From an uncultured Fidelibacterota bacterium (GTDB lineage Bacteria > Fidelibacterota > Marinisomatia > Marinisomatales > Marinisomataceae), in NCBI GenBank assembly GCA_902576865.1, contig CACGWZ010000001.1:97595-161594 (forward strand): a stretch of DNA of 64,000 nucleotides, written 5' to 3'. The notes under the pieces were generated by a model. That model worked only from the letters and a program-made list of their open reading frames with translations. It searched no databases and was not told the DNA's origin. Numbering within the stretch: position 1 is the stretch's first letter; each line of letters starts with the position of its first letter. Of this stretch, positions 27,199-36,371 are shown one piece after another. Position numbers and translations under genes: made by a program.

Positions 27199-28161
27199 AT
27201 GGGTAAATATGTAAAAAAAATATTTGCAGGATCAAGCAATCCTCAACTTGCAACTAAAATTGCAAAAGAGTGTGGTGCGACTCTTGGTGAATTATCTATT
27301 AAACGTTTTAGTGACGGAGAAATTTGGGTGAAATTTGAGGAGAACCTAAGAGGGAATGATGTTTACCTTATTCAATCTACTAATGCACCTGCAGATAATA
27401 TTGTTGAATTAGCACTGCTTATTGACGCTGCAAAAAGAGCTAGTGCCCAAAGAATCAATGTTATTATGCCCTATTTTGGATACTCCAGACAAGACCGTAA
27501 AGAAGAGCCACGAGTCCCAATTTCTGCTAAAGTAATGATGGATATTTTTATTAAAGCGGGTGCTGATAGAATTGTGACAATGGATTTACATTCAACACAG
27601 ATTCAAGGATTTTCATCAAAGCCTGTTGATAATATTTACGGTAGTCTTGTTTTGATGCCTGAATTGGAAAAACATTTTAAAGCTTTATCATCTGAAGATA
27701 ATTTTACAGTCTTAATTCCTGACATGGGATCAAGTAAGCTAGGACAATCTTACGCTAAAAGACTGGGAATGAGTTTTGCCCTTATTGACAAAAGAAGAAA
27801 TTCACACAATAAATCTGAAGTTGTATCTGTTGTTGGAAAGTTAGAAAATCAACATATACTAATTATCGATGATATGATTGATACTGGTGGTACAATCTCT
27901 AATGCTGTTAAAGTAGCTAAAGAAAAAGGGGCATTATCAGTAACAATAGCTGCAACACACGGTCTTTTCTCTTCCAACGCAATGGATAAACTGTCAAATG
28001 ATATTGTTGATTCAATTTTTATCACAGACACTATAGATATGTCCCATATTGATAACTTTAAAAAACTTAAAACTATTTCATCTGCAAAAATTTTTGCAGA
28101 AACAATTAATAGGATTCACAACGGTGAATCTGTCAGTCAACTATTTAGGAAAGTAACATGA
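27199..28161 (+). CDS. prs: Ribose-phosphate pyrophosphokinase
   Basis: Makes PRPP from ribose 5-phosphate and ATP. The 320 residues show IFAGSSNPQLATKIAKECGA, SIKRFSDGEIWVKFEENLRG, YFGYSRQDRKEEPRVPISAK (flexible loop), DRIVTMDLHSTQIQGF with the metal-binding Asp and His, LIDKRR and the PRPP-binding loop ILIIDDMIDTGGTI. The start lies eight bases after the tRNA. It ends in an ATGA overlap with the ribosomal L25/CTC gene, an order (prs, ctc, pth) seen in many bacteria. Confidence 0.97.
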   Translation: MGKYVKKIFAGSSNPQLATKIAKECGATLGELSIKRFSDGEIWVKFEENLRGNDVYLIQSTNAPADNIVELALLIDAAKRASAQRINVIMPYFGYSRQDRKEEPRVPISAKVMMDIFIKAGADRIVTMDLHSTQIQGFSSKPVDNIYGSLVLMPELEKHFKALSSEDNFTVLIPDMGSSKLGQSYAKRLGMSFALIDKRRNSHNKSEVVSVVGKLENQHILIIDDMIDTGGTISNAVKVAKEKGALSVTIAATHGLFSSNAMDKLSNDIVDSIFITDTIDMSHIDNFKKLKTISSAKIFAETINRIHNGESVSQLFRKVT

Positions 28162-28853
28162 GTAAATTTGAAAAATTAAACGTAGATATTAGAAAAGAAC
28201 ACGGTACATCAGCAGCAAGAAGAACTAGGCTGCAAAATAAGGTACCCGCAGTTGTATATCATTCAGGAGCAGAGGCCACACCTCTTTCGGTAGACAAAGT
28301 AAGTTTAAATAAAGCGCTAAAAACAGGTCAAATGATTTTTGAAGTCAATGTTGAAGATAAAGATCAATTTGTCTTAGTAAAGGAAATCCAATATCACCCA
28401 GTAACAGATGAAATCGTTCACATAGACTTTCAAAAAGTAAAAGAAGATGAAAAGATTTCTTTGGAAGTAGCCGTCAGAAGTTCTGGAGAGGCTCAGGGAG
28501 TAAAACTTGGTGGACTGTTGGTTCAAATGTTAAACTCAGTTAGTGTTCAATGTAGACCGGCAGAGATTCCTGAGTTTCTTGAAATTGACGTATCTGATAT
28601 GGAAATGAACACAAATCTTTTTGTTAAGGATATCATTCTTCCTGAAGGTGTTGAAATGTTAACAGCCGATGACATTGCAGTAGTTTCAGTTCAGGAACCT
28701 AAAGAAGAAAAAGAAGAACTGGTTGTTGAAGAAGATACAGAAAGTGACGAAGCAGATGAAACACCTGAAGCTGATGAACAATCTTCAGAAGACGACACTA
28801 AAGAAGAAAGCACAGAAGAAGCAAAAGAAGATAATACAGGAGAAAAGGAATAA
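28158..28853 (+). CDS. rplY: 50S ribosomal protein L25/general stress protein CTC
   Basis: 5S rRNA-binding protein of the long CTC type. The 231 residues have an N-terminal L25 domain (RKEHGTSAARRTRLQNKVPA, VVYHSGAEATPLSV, VKEIQYHPVTDEIVHIDFQK) and a C-terminal beta domain (SGEAQGVKLGGLLVQML, PEFLEIDVSDME). A strongly acidic tail runs from about residue 178 to the end, rich in Glu, Asp, Ser and Thr and probably disordered. Junctions are ATGA with prs and TAATG with pth, so it belongs to that operon. Confidence 0.94.
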   Translation: MSKFEKLNVDIRKEHGTSAARRTRLQNKVPAVVYHSGAEATPLSVDKVSLNKALKTGQMIFEVNVEDKDQFVLVKEIQYHPVTDEIVHIDFQKVKEDEKISLEVAVRSSGEAQGVKLGGLLVQMLNSVSVQCRPAEIPEFLEIDVSDMEMNTNLFVKDIILPEGVEMLTADDIAVVSVQEPKEEKEELVVEEDTESDEADETPEADEQSSEDDTKEESTEEAKEDNTGEKE

Positions 28854-29422
28854 TGACAATTTTTGTTGGTCTTGGCAATCATGAAACTAAGTACCATAAT
28901 ACCAAGCATAATATTGGGTATTGGGTATTAGATAGTTTTGCAAAGAAACACGATTTAGAGTTTAAGCCAGGTAAAGGAAATTATTTTGTCGCAAAAAAAG
29001 GTTCTAGTTTTATGCTAATCAAACCAACAACTGGTATGAATAATAGCGGGGCTATTATTAATGAAGTCTTGAGTTTTTATAAGGCAAAAAAAGAAGATTT
29101 AGTAATCATTTTTGACGACGTCGATCTTCCTCTTGGAGAAATAAGATTTCGCACTGATGGTGGAGATGGATGTCATAATGGAATGAAATCTGTCTTACAA
29201 TATGTTTCAAGTGATAAAGTTAAAAGATTAAAAGTCGGAATAGCAGCTTCTGATTACAAAAGACCCTCTGAAAAATATGTTTTAAAACCATTCAATAAGC
29301 GTTTTAATACATTGGTTGAAGAGGTTTTAATTTTTGCTAATGGAGCAATGCAGTCACTTTTAGATAATGGTGAAGAATTCACAATGAATAATTATAATAA
29401 TCAAACTATAGGAGTAGCATAG
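28853..29422 (+). CDS. pth: Peptidyl-tRNA hydrolase
   Basis: Recycles tRNA from prematurely released peptidyl-tRNA. The 189 residues show [20 protein letters not shown] with the catalytic His in [33 protein letters not shown] with the helper Asp, and [11 protein letters not shown]. The usual GNPG near the N-terminus reads GNHE here, a mild departure. Start and stop both share a base with neighbours (28853 and 29422), fitting a tightly packed operon. Confidence 0.95.
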   Translation: MTIFVGLGNHETKYHNTKHNIGYWVLDSFAKKHDLEFKPGKGNYFVAKKGSSFMLIKPTTGMNNSGAIINEVLSFYKAKKEDLVIIFDDVDLPLGEIRFRTDGGDGCHNGMKSVLQYVSSDKVKRLKVGIAASDYKRPSEKYVLKPFNKRFNTLVEEVLIFANGAMQSLLDNGEEFTMNNYNNQTIGVA

Positions 29423-31461
29423 TGGAAAATCTATTCTATTTAATACCACTGTCTGGTCTATTGGCAGTAGTATTTGGATTAATGAGAAGTAAATGGATAT
29501 CTGATCAGAATCCAGGAAATGAAAAAATGCAAGAGATTGGCTTAGCAATTCGCGAAGGGGCCACCGCTTTTCTTGTAAGGGAGTATAAAGTTTTAACAAT
29601 ATTTGTTTTAACAGTTGCAGCACTTTTATATTGGGTAAACATATCGTCTAATACTACAGAAGTAGCACTGTCTTTCATAGTAGGTGCAATTTGTAGTGGT
29701 TTGGCTGGTGCTTTAGGTATGAGAGTTGCAACATTAGCTAATCACAGAACAACTGAAGCTGCAAGAAATAGCTTAAGTAAGGCACTAGCGGTTGCTTTCA
29801 ATGGCGGTGCTGTTATGGGTATGAATGTCGTGGGGTTAGGAATATTAGGATTATCTCTACTATTTTATTTATATGGAGGTTTAAACGGTACAGCAGACTT
29901 TTCATTAGTAATGACTAAAGTTTCTGGGTTTGCAATGGGTGCTTCATCAATTGCTTTATTTGCCAGAGTAGGTGGTGGAATCTATACTAAAGCTGCTGAC
30001 GTTGGTGCAGATTTAGTTGGAAAAGTAGAAGCAGGTATTCCAGAAGATGACCCAAGAAATCCGGCAACTATTGCTGATAACGTAGGTGATAATGTTGGAG
30101 ACGTTGCAGGAATGGGTGCAGATCTTTTTGAATCTTATGTAGGTTCAATGATTGGAGCTATGGTTTTAGCAGCTACAGTTGGAGAAAAAAGCCTAGTATT
30201 TCTACCACTATTTTTAGCAGCAGCTGGAATTATAGTTTCTATTTTTGGTACATTTTTTGTAAAGACAAAAGAGGGAGGAAATCCTCAAACAGCACTAAAT
30301 ATTGGAGTATTTGGTTCAGGAGCTGTAATGACAGTGGTTAGTTACTTTCTGATTGGTAGACTAATCGAAACTCCTGTTTCTTTAGCTGATGGATACCAAA
30401 ATGTACAAGCGCTTGATTTATTTCTTGCCACTGTAGTAGGGCTAGTTTCAGGAATTTTAATTGGAGTATTAACAGAATATTATACTTCTGATCATCAGAA
30501 GCCATCACAAAATGTCGCAGCTTCAAGTGAAACCGGATCAGCAACAAATATTATTTCTGGTTTGGCTAATGGAATGTTTTCAACAGCTTTGCCAGTATTA
30601 GTAATTGCACTTTCCATCCTTGGAGCATACCACTTTGCTCATTTATATGGTATTGCTTTAGCTGCATTAGGTATGCTATCAACGATTGGAATTCAATTAG
30701 CAGTTGATGCTTACGGTCCAATAGCAGATAATGCTGGTGGTATTGCAGAAATGGCAGAACTTCCAAAAGAAGTTCGCGAAAGAACTGATAAGCTTGATGC
30801 AGTAGGTAATACTACCGCAGCTATCGGTAAGGGTTTTGCGATTGGGTCTGCTGCTTTAACATCTTTAGCGTTATTTGCTGCTTTTAGAGAAACAGTTGGT
30901 GGCCTAACCTTGGATATTAATAACCCTCAAGTCATGGCAGGTCTATTAATCGGATCATCATTACCATTTGTATTTTCAGCTCTCGCAATGCAGGCGGTTG
31001 GAGATGCTGCTTTTGAAATGATTGAAGAGGTCAGAAGACAATTTAGGGAAATCAAAGGCTTGCTTGATGGAAAAGCAAAAGCAGATTACGCTAAATGTGT
31101 TGATATTGCTACTACAGCTGCAATCAATAAAATGGTTCTACCCGGAGCATTGGCAGTTTTCACACCGATTTTATTTGGCTTAGTTTTAGGTCAAAAAGAA
31201 ATGCTTGGTGGTATTTTAGCAGGAGTAACAGTAACTGGTGTTTTGCTTGCAATCTTTATGTCAAATGCTGGTGGTTCTTGGGATAATGCAAAAAAATACA
31301 TTGAATCTGGTAATCATGGCGGAAAAGGAAGTACAGCACATAAAGCTGCAGTTGTTGGTGATACTGTCGGTGACCCTTTTAAGGATACTGCTGGACCCTC
31401 ACTTAATATTTTAATCAAATTGATATCAGTGGTATCGCTTGTAATCGCACCGCTTATATAA
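29422..31461 (+). CDS. hppA: Membrane-bound ion-pumping pyrophosphatase, K+-dependent type
   Basis: Hydrolyses cytoplasmic PPi and pumps H+ or Na+ across the membrane. The 679 residues and about 16 helices are all present. Seen: [40 protein letters not shown] and [48 protein letters not shown] and [20 protein letters not shown] follow. Ala in GNTTAA, where K+-independent pumps have Lys, marks the K+-requiring subfamily. Whether it moves Na+ or H+ cannot be settled by eye. The start is GTG, overlapping the pth stop by one base. Confidence 0.96.
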   Translation: MENLFYLIPLSGLLAVVFGLMRSKWISDQNPGNEKMQEIGLAIREGATAFLVREYKVLTIFVLTVAALLYWVNISSNTTEVALSFIVGAICSGLAGALGMRVATLANHRTTEAARNSLSKALAVAFNGGAVMGMNVVGLGILGLSLLFYLYGGLNGTADFSLVMTKVSGFAMGASSIALFARVGGGIYTKAADVGADLVGKVEAGIPEDDPRNPATIADNVGDNVGDVAGMGADLFESYVGSMIGAMVLAATVGEKSLVFLPLFLAAAGIIVSIFGTFFVKTKEGGNPQTALNIGVFGSGAVMTVVSYFLIGRLIETPVSLADGYQNVQALDLFLATVVGLVSGILIGVLTEYYTSDHQKPSQNVAASSETGSATNIISGLANGMFSTALPVLVIALSILGAYHFAHLYGIALAALGMLSTIGIQLAVDAYGPIADNAGGIAEMAELPKEVRERTDKLDAVGNTTAAIGKGFAIGSAALTSLALFAAFRETVGGLTLDINNPQVMAGLLIGSSLPFVFSALAMQAVGDAAFEMIEEVRRQFREIKGLLDGKAKADYAKCVDIATTAAINKMVLPGALAVFTPILFGLVLGQKEMLGGILAGVTVTGVLLAIFMSNAGGSWDNAKKYIESGNHGGKGSTAHKAAVVGDTVGDPFKDTAGPSLNILIKLISVVSLVIAPLI

Positions 31462-31472
31462 TGGAGAAAATA

Positions 31473-31829
31473 ATGAATTATTATGAAGTACTATATATTT
31501 TGGACCCGAACTTCAGCAAAGAACAAATTGCTGGAACAATGAGCGAAGTTTCTGATTTTGTTGAAAAGAAGAAGCATGGTGTCATTAATCACGACTTTTG
31601 GGGTAAGAAACAACTAGCATATAACGTTAAAAAACATAAATATGGAAACTTTGTATTGCTAAATACAGAATTTAAAGATGCAAACTTTGTAAATGAGTTT
31701 AAAGTATTTTTAAATCTAAATAAAGAGGTTATGAAATATATGATCATCAAATTAGATGAAAAACCTTCTAAGGATGCACAACAAGAAGTAAGTCCAGAAA
31801 AAGAAGACAATACTCAGGAGGAGAATTAA
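31473..31829 (+). CDS. rpsF: 30S ribosomal protein S6
   Basis: Binds S18 and the 16S central domain. I use the ATG at 31473, with GGAG six bases before it, giving the usual [12 protein letters not shown] start. An in-frame ATG at 31461 touches the hppA stop but has no ribosome site of its own. The 118 residues include [20 protein letters not shown] and [10 protein letters not shown], then an acidic, disordered tail ([12 protein letters not shown]). It is followed at once by rpsR and rplI; the ssb gene that often sits between rpsF and rpsR is absent. Confidence 0.94.
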   Translation: MNYYEVLYILDPNFSKEQIAGTMSEVSDFVEKKKHGVINHDFWGKKQLAYNVKKHKYGNFVLLNTEFKDANFVNEFKVFLNLNKEVMKYMIIKLDEKPSKDAQQEVSPEKEDNTQEEN

Positions 31830-32053
31830 TGTTATCTAATAGAAAAAAATCCTGTTATTTTAAAAGGAATAACATCCAAGAAATTGATTATAAAGATGTT
31901 AAGCTCTTAACAAAATTTATAAATGATCAAGGGAAAATAACTCCACGAAGAGTTACAGGTACAAGTAGTAAAATGCATAGAAAGCTTGTATTAGCAATTA
32001 AAAGAGCAAGGAATATTGCATTACTTCCATTTGCTTCAGTAGATAGGGATTAA
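31829..32053 (+). CDS. rpsR: 30S ribosomal protein S18
   Basis: 74 residues with the family core: [20 protein letters not shown], then [20 protein letters not shown], then [15 protein letters not shown]. The N-terminal [11 protein letters not shown] keeps one Cys. It shares one base with the rpsF stop, and rplI starts two bases after its stop. The order S6-S18-L9 is the common one. Confidence 0.96.
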   Translation: MLSNRKKSCYFKRNNIQEIDYKDVKLLTKFINDQGKITPRRVTGTSSKMHRKLVLAIKRARNIALLPFASVDRD

Positions 32054-32055
32054 AC

Positions 32056-32502
32056 ATGAAAGTTATTTTAAAAGAAGATGTACACAACCTAGGACTACAA
32101 GGCGATGTTGTTGAAGTAAAAGCTGGATATGCTAGGAACTACTTAATGCCACAAAAACTTGCCATTCTGTATACTAAGCAACAAAAAAAGAGTATTGAAG
32201 AAGCTCAAAGAGTTGAACAGAGAAAGCTAGAAAGAGAGAAGGGTCAGCTTGAATCAGTATTGAAACAGGTTGAAGCCTTGAGTTTATCTATTAGAATGCA
32301 ATCAGAAGAAGATAGAAAACTTTTTGGGTCCGTAACTAAGCTTGATATTGCTAAGCTTTTAGAGGAAAATGGTATTACCATTGATAAAAAATATATTGAT
32401 TTATCTTCCCCAATTAAAACTTTAGGAGAACATAAAGTTAATATTGTTTTTAACAAAGAAATGTCTAGAAGTTTTGTGCTTACAATTGAAAAAGAAGACT
32501 AA
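32056..32502 (+). CDS. rplI: 50S ribosomal protein L9
   Basis: 148 residues. The N-terminal domain MKVILKEDVHNLGLQGDVVE, then VKAGYARNYLMPQKLA, binds 23S rRNA. A long charged helix (about residues 42-75) connects to the C-terminal domain with EEDRKLFGSVTKLDIAKLL and IKTLGEHKVNIVF. It is the last gene of the plus-strand run. Its TAA shares bases with the stop of the convergent unknown gene (CTAA, 32499-32502), so no room for a separate terminator exists between them. Confidence 0.96.
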   Translation: MKVILKEDVHNLGLQGDVVEVKAGYARNYLMPQKLAILYTKQQKKSIEEAQRVEQRKLEREKGQLESVLKQVEALSLSIRMQSEEDRKLFGSVTKLDIAKLLEENGITIDKKYIDLSSPIKTLGEHKVNIVFNKEMSRSFVLTIEKED

Positions 32503-32930
32503 GCTCTTACAGTTTTAATAATCTTCTTTTGTGAATTACACTTGTTACAAAAGATAACCATATCTTTGTATTCAGACTCTTGGTATTTACAATTTTTATC
32601 ATTATTACATCCGTAAACGTAACGATAAACATCTTGGACTTCTTTTTCAATAGAGTTTGAGGCTTTTCTAAGCCAATTTCTAAAAAAAGCTTTATAGTCT
32701 TTTTTACGTTTTTGATTAGCTTGAAGCCAGTCGAGCATTTTTAATAATTCAAATTCAATATCAACAGATGGAAACTTTTGGGCCCATTCATCAAGATTAC
32801 TTTTAATATCACTAATTTGATCTTTTTTGTTAGGAAGCTTTCTTTTGCTTACAGGGTCGAGCTTGTCCAGTCTCAATTCTAATGCTTCAATTCTTTCCAA
32901 TAAAGTATCTATATCAATTTTTTTTGTCAT
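32499..32930 (-). CDS. Unknown protein with coiled coil and Cys-rich C-terminus
   Basis: 143 residues, not recognised. The N-terminus (IDTLLERIEALELRLDKLD) is a heptad-like coiled coil. A basic linker and a helical middle follow, containing KKDYKAFFRNWLRKASN, which recalls the W..NWLRKA helix of some phage and plasmid replication proteins. The C-terminus has four Cys (GCNNDKNCKY and FCNKCNSQKK) that could bind one zinc. It is single-gene, divergent from the Lrp-family regulator with 97 bases between starts, and convergent with rplI. A DNA- or RNA-binding role is only a guess. Confidence 0.7.
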   Translation of the reverse strand: MTKKIDIDTLLERIEALELRLDKLDPVSKRKLPNKKDQISDIKSNLDEWAQKFPSVDIEFELLKMLDWLQANQKRKKDYKAFFRNWLRKASNSIEKEVQDVYRYVYGCNNDKNCKYQESEYKDMVIFCNKCNSQKKIIKTVRA

Positions 32931-33027
32931 AATTAGTTTTTTTGTAAAACATTAATTCATTAACTATATTCATTGAGTTAACAATAATTTATAAATTAAT
33001 TTGTAATTTTAGTTAAAAATTTTAGTT

Positions 33028-33492
33028 ATGATAGATAAGATTGACATATCAATTCTTGAGATTATGCAGAAGGATGGAAGGGCTTCTGTAAGCGATGTAG
33101 CTAAAGCAGTTAAGCTTTCTATACCAGCTGCAGGAGAACGAATTAAAAAACTTTCAGAAAAAGGTTTTTTACAAAAAATAGTTGCAATTTTAGATCATAA
33201 GAAAGCAGGATTAGATTTAACAGCGTTTGTTTTTATTGTAAGCGAGCACTCCGACCATTATTCTAAATTTGTTGAAGAAGCTAATAAGTGCAAAGCTGTT
33301 CTTGAGTGCCATTCAATAACCGGAGGCGGCTCACATATTTTAAAAGTAAGAGTTGAAAACTCACAGGCACTTGAAGATCTTTTATATGAAATACAAAATT
33401 GGCCTGGAGTATCTAGAACTCAATCAAACTTAGTTCTTTCTACTTATAAGGAAGAAACCGCAATTGACCTTAATTTATTAGGGGAAAAGTAG
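33028..33492 (+). CDS. Lrp/AsnC-family transcriptional regulator
   Basis: 154 residues: an N-terminal winged helix-turn-helix (KIDISILEIMQKDGRASVSD, then VAKAVKLSIPAAGERIKKL) and a C-terminal ligand-binding RAM domain (DLTAFVFIVSEHSDH, ECHSITGGGSHILKVRVEN, WPGVSRTQSNLVLSTYKEE). Such proteins sense amino acids and control nitrogen and amino-acid genes. glnII lies 90 bases downstream on the same strand, making it a plausible target, with an AT-only dyad between them. The effector is unknown. Confidence 0.92.
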   Translation: MIDKIDISILEIMQKDGRASVSDVAKAVKLSIPAAGERIKKLSEKGFLQKIVAILDHKKAGLDLTAFVFIVSEHSDHYSKFVEEANKCKAVLECHSITGGGSHILKVRVENSQALEDLLYEIQNWPGVSRTQSNLVLSTYKEETAIDLNLLGEK

Positions 33493-33519
33493 TATTTAGA
33501 TAAATAAATAATTCTTTTT

Positions 33520-33540
33520 AAATATATTATAAATATATTT
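33520..33540. promoter_or_regulatory. AT-only inverted repeat between the Lrp-family gene and glnII
   Basis: AAATATAT (33520-33527) is repeated inverted as ATATATTT (33533-33540) with a 5-base spacer. Lrp-family proteins bind AT-rich dyads, so this could be an operator for glnII. In such AT-rich DNA an 8-bp AT-only dyad can also arise by chance, so support is weak. Confidence 0.25.
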
Positions 33541-33582
33541 TAATTGTTATTTGACATTCTAATTTCTAAAAAAGGGGTAAAA

Positions 33583-34593
33583 ATGAAAGTAAAAGCAGAA
33601 TATATTTGGATAGATGGGTACGAACCCACTGCTGGTTTAAGATCAAAAACAAAAGTTCTTGATGGAGCAGTATCTTCTGTTTCTGAACTTCCAACATGGG
33701 GCTTTGATGGATCAAGTACATTGCAGGCGGATGGAGGAGATAGTGACTGTTTACTGAAGCCAGTGTGGATGTGTCCTGACCCAATTCGTGGTGGAGAAAA
33801 TATTTTAGTAATGAATGAGGTCTGTAATCCTGATGGAACACCTCATAAATCTAATTCAAGGGCAGCTTTAGTTGACATCGCTGAAAAATTTAAAGATCAC
33901 AAGCCTTGGTTTGGAATTGAGCAAGAGTATACACTGATGGATGGGAAGCAACCGGCTGGATGGCCTGAAGAAGGTTTTCCTGAAAGACCTCAGGGACCTT
34001 ACTATTGTAGTGTAGGTGCAGAAGATGTTGCTGCTCGTTCAATGGTTGAAGACCACCTTGATTTATGTTTAGAAGCAGGATTAGAGGTGTCTGGAATAAA
34101 TGCAGAAGTAATGTTAGGACAATGGGAGTATCAAGTAGGACCATTACCTGCTTTAGAAGTTGGTGATCAATTGTGGGTAGCAAGATGGCTGCTTGAAAGA
34201 GTTGGTGAAGAATATGGCCTAAGAGTAGAACTACATCCTAAACCTATAAAAGGCGATTGGAATGGTTCTGGAGCACATATTAACTATAGTACAGAATCTA
34301 TGCGTGCTGATGGTGGGTTGAAAGTCATTGAAGAAGCTTGCGAAAAACTTGGACAAAATATCGATAAACATATAGAAGTTTATGGTGATGCTAATGAGGA
34401 GCGTTTAACAGGAGACCATGAAACCTGTAGCATCAAAGAGTTTAAGTACGGCGTAAGTGATAGAGGAGCATCGATTAGAATTCCTATGGGAGTAGCAAAT
34501 GACGGTAAGGGATATTTGGAAGACAGAAGACCAGCTTCAAATGTTGATCCCTATAAAGCTTGCGCTGCTTTAATAGATACAACTTGTAGTTAA
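33583..34593 (+). CDS. Glutamine synthetase, type II (eukaryote-like)
   Basis: Joins ammonia and glutamate. The start is the ATG at 33583 behind an AAGGGGT ribosome site; the frame runs further up to a TTG at 33544 but without conserved residues. The 336 residues are short like GSII rather than the roughly 470 of GlnA type I. Seen: LPTWGFDGSSTLQADG, WFGIEQEYTLMDG (metal-binding Glu), YYCSVGAEDV, ISGINAEVMLGQWEYQVG-like sequence near residue 170, GDWNGSGAHINYST, ERLTGDHETC and DRGASIRIPMG. GSII lacks the adenylylation site, so control is probably transcriptional, perhaps by the adjacent Lrp-family protein. Confidence 0.95.
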   Translation: MKVKAEYIWIDGYEPTAGLRSKTKVLDGAVSSVSELPTWGFDGSSTLQADGGDSDCLLKPVWMCPDPIRGGENILVMNEVCNPDGTPHKSNSRAALVDIAEKFKDHKPWFGIEQEYTLMDGKQPAGWPEEGFPERPQGPYYCSVGAEDVAARSMVEDHLDLCLEAGLEVSGINAEVMLGQWEYQVGPLPALEVGDQLWVARWLLERVGEEYGLRVELHPKPIKGDWNGSGAHINYSTESMRADGGLKVIEEACEKLGQNIDKHIEVYGDANEERLTGDHETCSIKEFKYGVSDRGASIRIPMGVANDGKGYLEDRRPASNVDPYKACAALIDTTCS

Positions 34594-34614
34594 ATTATTA
34601 AATTGTAGCTTGTG

Positions 34615-35646
34615 ATGCAAAACGAGCTACTAAATTGGTTTTATCAAAATAAAAGAGATCTCCCATGGAGACATGGTAGATCGCCATATCGTGTTTGGGT
34701 TTCAGAGATAATGTTGCAACAAACCCAAGTTAAAACTGTTATACCGTACTACAAAAAATGGATAAAAAAATACCCTACATTAAAGTCGTTTAAAGAGTCA
34801 AACTTTGATGACGTAATTAAAATATGGGAAGGGTTAGGGTATTATTCTAGATGTCAAAATATGTTCAATGCTGCAAAATTAATCAAATCATCTTTCCCGA
34901 ATGATTATGATGACTTAATAAAATTACCGGGGATCGGCGATTATACTGCAAAGACTATCCTAGCAATAGCTTTTAAAAAAAATTTCGTAGGTGTTGATAC
35001 AAACCTTGAGCGAATCGGTTATAGAATTTTAGGCTTAAAGACAAAAACAAAAAGAAATCACAATAGAGTTATAAGATTTTTAGAAGAAAATCAATGTACT
35101 GAAAACCCTGGAGATTATAATGAAGCATTAATGGATTTAGGGAGTTCTTTATGCAAAGCAAGTATTACATATTGCAATCGATGTCCTCTAAAAAATATAT
35201 GCAAAGCTTATACATACTCATCTCCAACATTATACCCAACGCCAAAAGTTTCAAAAAAAATATCTATTTATGATATTGCCATTTCAGTGATTGAATATCA
35301 AAATAAAGTTTTAATTATGAAAAGGCAAAATACAAAGTTTCTATCAGGTTTATGGGAATTTCCTGGAGGAAAAATCGAAAAAAACGAAACAGCTATTCAA
35401 TCAATTATTCGTGAAGTGAAAGAAGAAACAAATTTGTCAATATCAAACCCAGTATTTTTAGGAAATATAACACATAAATATTCACATTTTGGAGTTAATA
35501 TTTCTTTGTTTATATCATTTCCCAAATCAATTAAATCAATCAATATAGATCAAGAATACAAATGGATTAAAATTAATGATATTTTGAATTATCCACTTCC
35601 AAAAGCAAATCATAAAATGTTAGATATTCTTAAAAAGTTAGATTAA
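34615..35646 (+). CDS. mutY: A/G-specific adenine glycosylase
   Basis: Removes adenine mispaired with 8-oxoguanine. 343 residues from the ATG at 34615 (a GTG at 34612 is the codon before). Seen: LPWRHGRSPYRVWVSEIMLQ, then QTQVKTVIPYY, then LPGIGDYTAKTILA (helix-hairpin-helix) and VGVDTNLERIGYR with the catalytic Asp. The [4Fe-4S] motif is CKASITYCNRCPLKNIC (C-x6-C-x2-C-x5-C). A C-terminal NUDIX-like domain follows, with GGKIEKNETAIQSIIREVKE then ETNL, a nearly complete Nudix box. This domain reads the 8-oxoG strand in the family. It lies between glnII and plsC. Confidence 0.95.
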   Translation: MQNELLNWFYQNKRDLPWRHGRSPYRVWVSEIMLQQTQVKTVIPYYKKWIKKYPTLKSFKESNFDDVIKIWEGLGYYSRCQNMFNAAKLIKSSFPNDYDDLIKLPGIGDYTAKTILAIAFKKNFVGVDTNLERIGYRILGLKTKTKRNHNRVIRFLEENQCTENPGDYNEALMDLGSSLCKASITYCNRCPLKNICKAYTYSSPTLYPTPKVSKKISIYDIAISVIEYQNKVLIMKRQNTKFLSGLWEFPGGKIEKNETAIQSIIREVKEETNLSISNPVFLGNITHKYSHFGVNISLFISFPKSIKSINIDQEYKWIKINDILNYPLPKANHKMLDILKKLD

Positions 35647-35657
35647 AATAGCTCGAG

Positions 35658-36371
35658 ATGATAAAACTATTAATATCTGTAATTGTATTTATTCTATTTT
35701 TGCCTTTATTTGCTTTGTTTTTAATTGTAGGTATTTCGTGCACATATTTTACGCATATGAGAAATGCTTATTATCCCTTAATACCCTTATCTGCTAAACT
35801 TCTAATGTTAGTATCTTTTCAAAACTTTAGTGTTAAAGGACAAGCCCCTAAAAAAGAAAATGGACCATATATTTTTATGTTTAATCATGAATCAATGTTT
35901 GATGTATTTATGCTTGGAGGTGCAATTCCTTATTATATAAATGCTATAGGATGGGAAGGAATTTTTAAATGGCCGCTTTTTGGATTTTTTGTTAAAAGAT
36001 ATGGGGCATATCCTATCACTCACGATAATACAGATCAAGCTAAAGCAACATTAAAAGCTGCAGAAAAAATATTAGTTAAAGATGGTGATTCAATGGTTTT
36101 TTCACCAGAGGGTCAAAGAACTCTTACTGGTGAAATGGGTGAATTTAAAAAGGGTGGATTTCATTTTGTTAAGAGTACAAATGTAGCATCAATTGTACCT
36201 GTTGGATTAATTGGAGCCTATCGAGCGAATGTGAGAACTAGCTGGATTGTTAATCCTGGCAAGCTAACAACTGTTTTTGGAGAACCAATTACTCCAGAAG
36301 ATTATAAAGATCTTACAGTTGCAGAGTTAAGAGATTTGACTAAAAAAAGAATATCTGAACTTTTAGTTTAA
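35658..36371 (+). CDS. plsC: 1-acyl-sn-glycerol-3-phosphate acyltransferase (PlsC family)
   Basis: Adds the second acyl chain in phosphatidic acid synthesis. 237 residues with an N-terminal membrane helix (LLISVIVFILFLPLFALFLI), the HxxxxD box in FNHESMFDVFMLGG, a GAYPI block after a second hydrophobic patch, FSPEGQRTLTGEMGEFKKGG in place of FPEGTRS, and VPVGLIGAY. The extra DUF374 and LpxL-like acyltransferases in the window are different families. The 3' end overlaps the convergent MFS gene by nine bases. Confidence 0.9.
   Translation: MIKLLISVIVFILFLPLFALFLIVGISCTYFTHMRNAYYPLIPLSAKLLMLVSFQNFSVKGQAPKKENGPYIFMFNHESMFDVFMLGGAIPYYINAIGWEGIFKWPLFGFFVKRYGAYPITHDNTDQAKATLKAAEKILVKDGDSMVFSPEGQRTLTGEMGEFKKGGFHFVKSTNVASIVPVGLIGAYRANVRTSWIVNPGKLTTVFGEPITPEDYKDLTVAELRDLTKKRISELLV

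Noticed and set aside
32499..32930. Unknown protein as a prophage remnant
   Set aside because: No other phage-like gene, attachment site or composition change is nearby; the W..NWLRKA resemblance is too short to build on.
33551..33580. TTGACA at 33551 as the -35 box of glnII
   Set aside because: No matching -10 box is found at the right distance, and this lineage may use a different promoter consensus.
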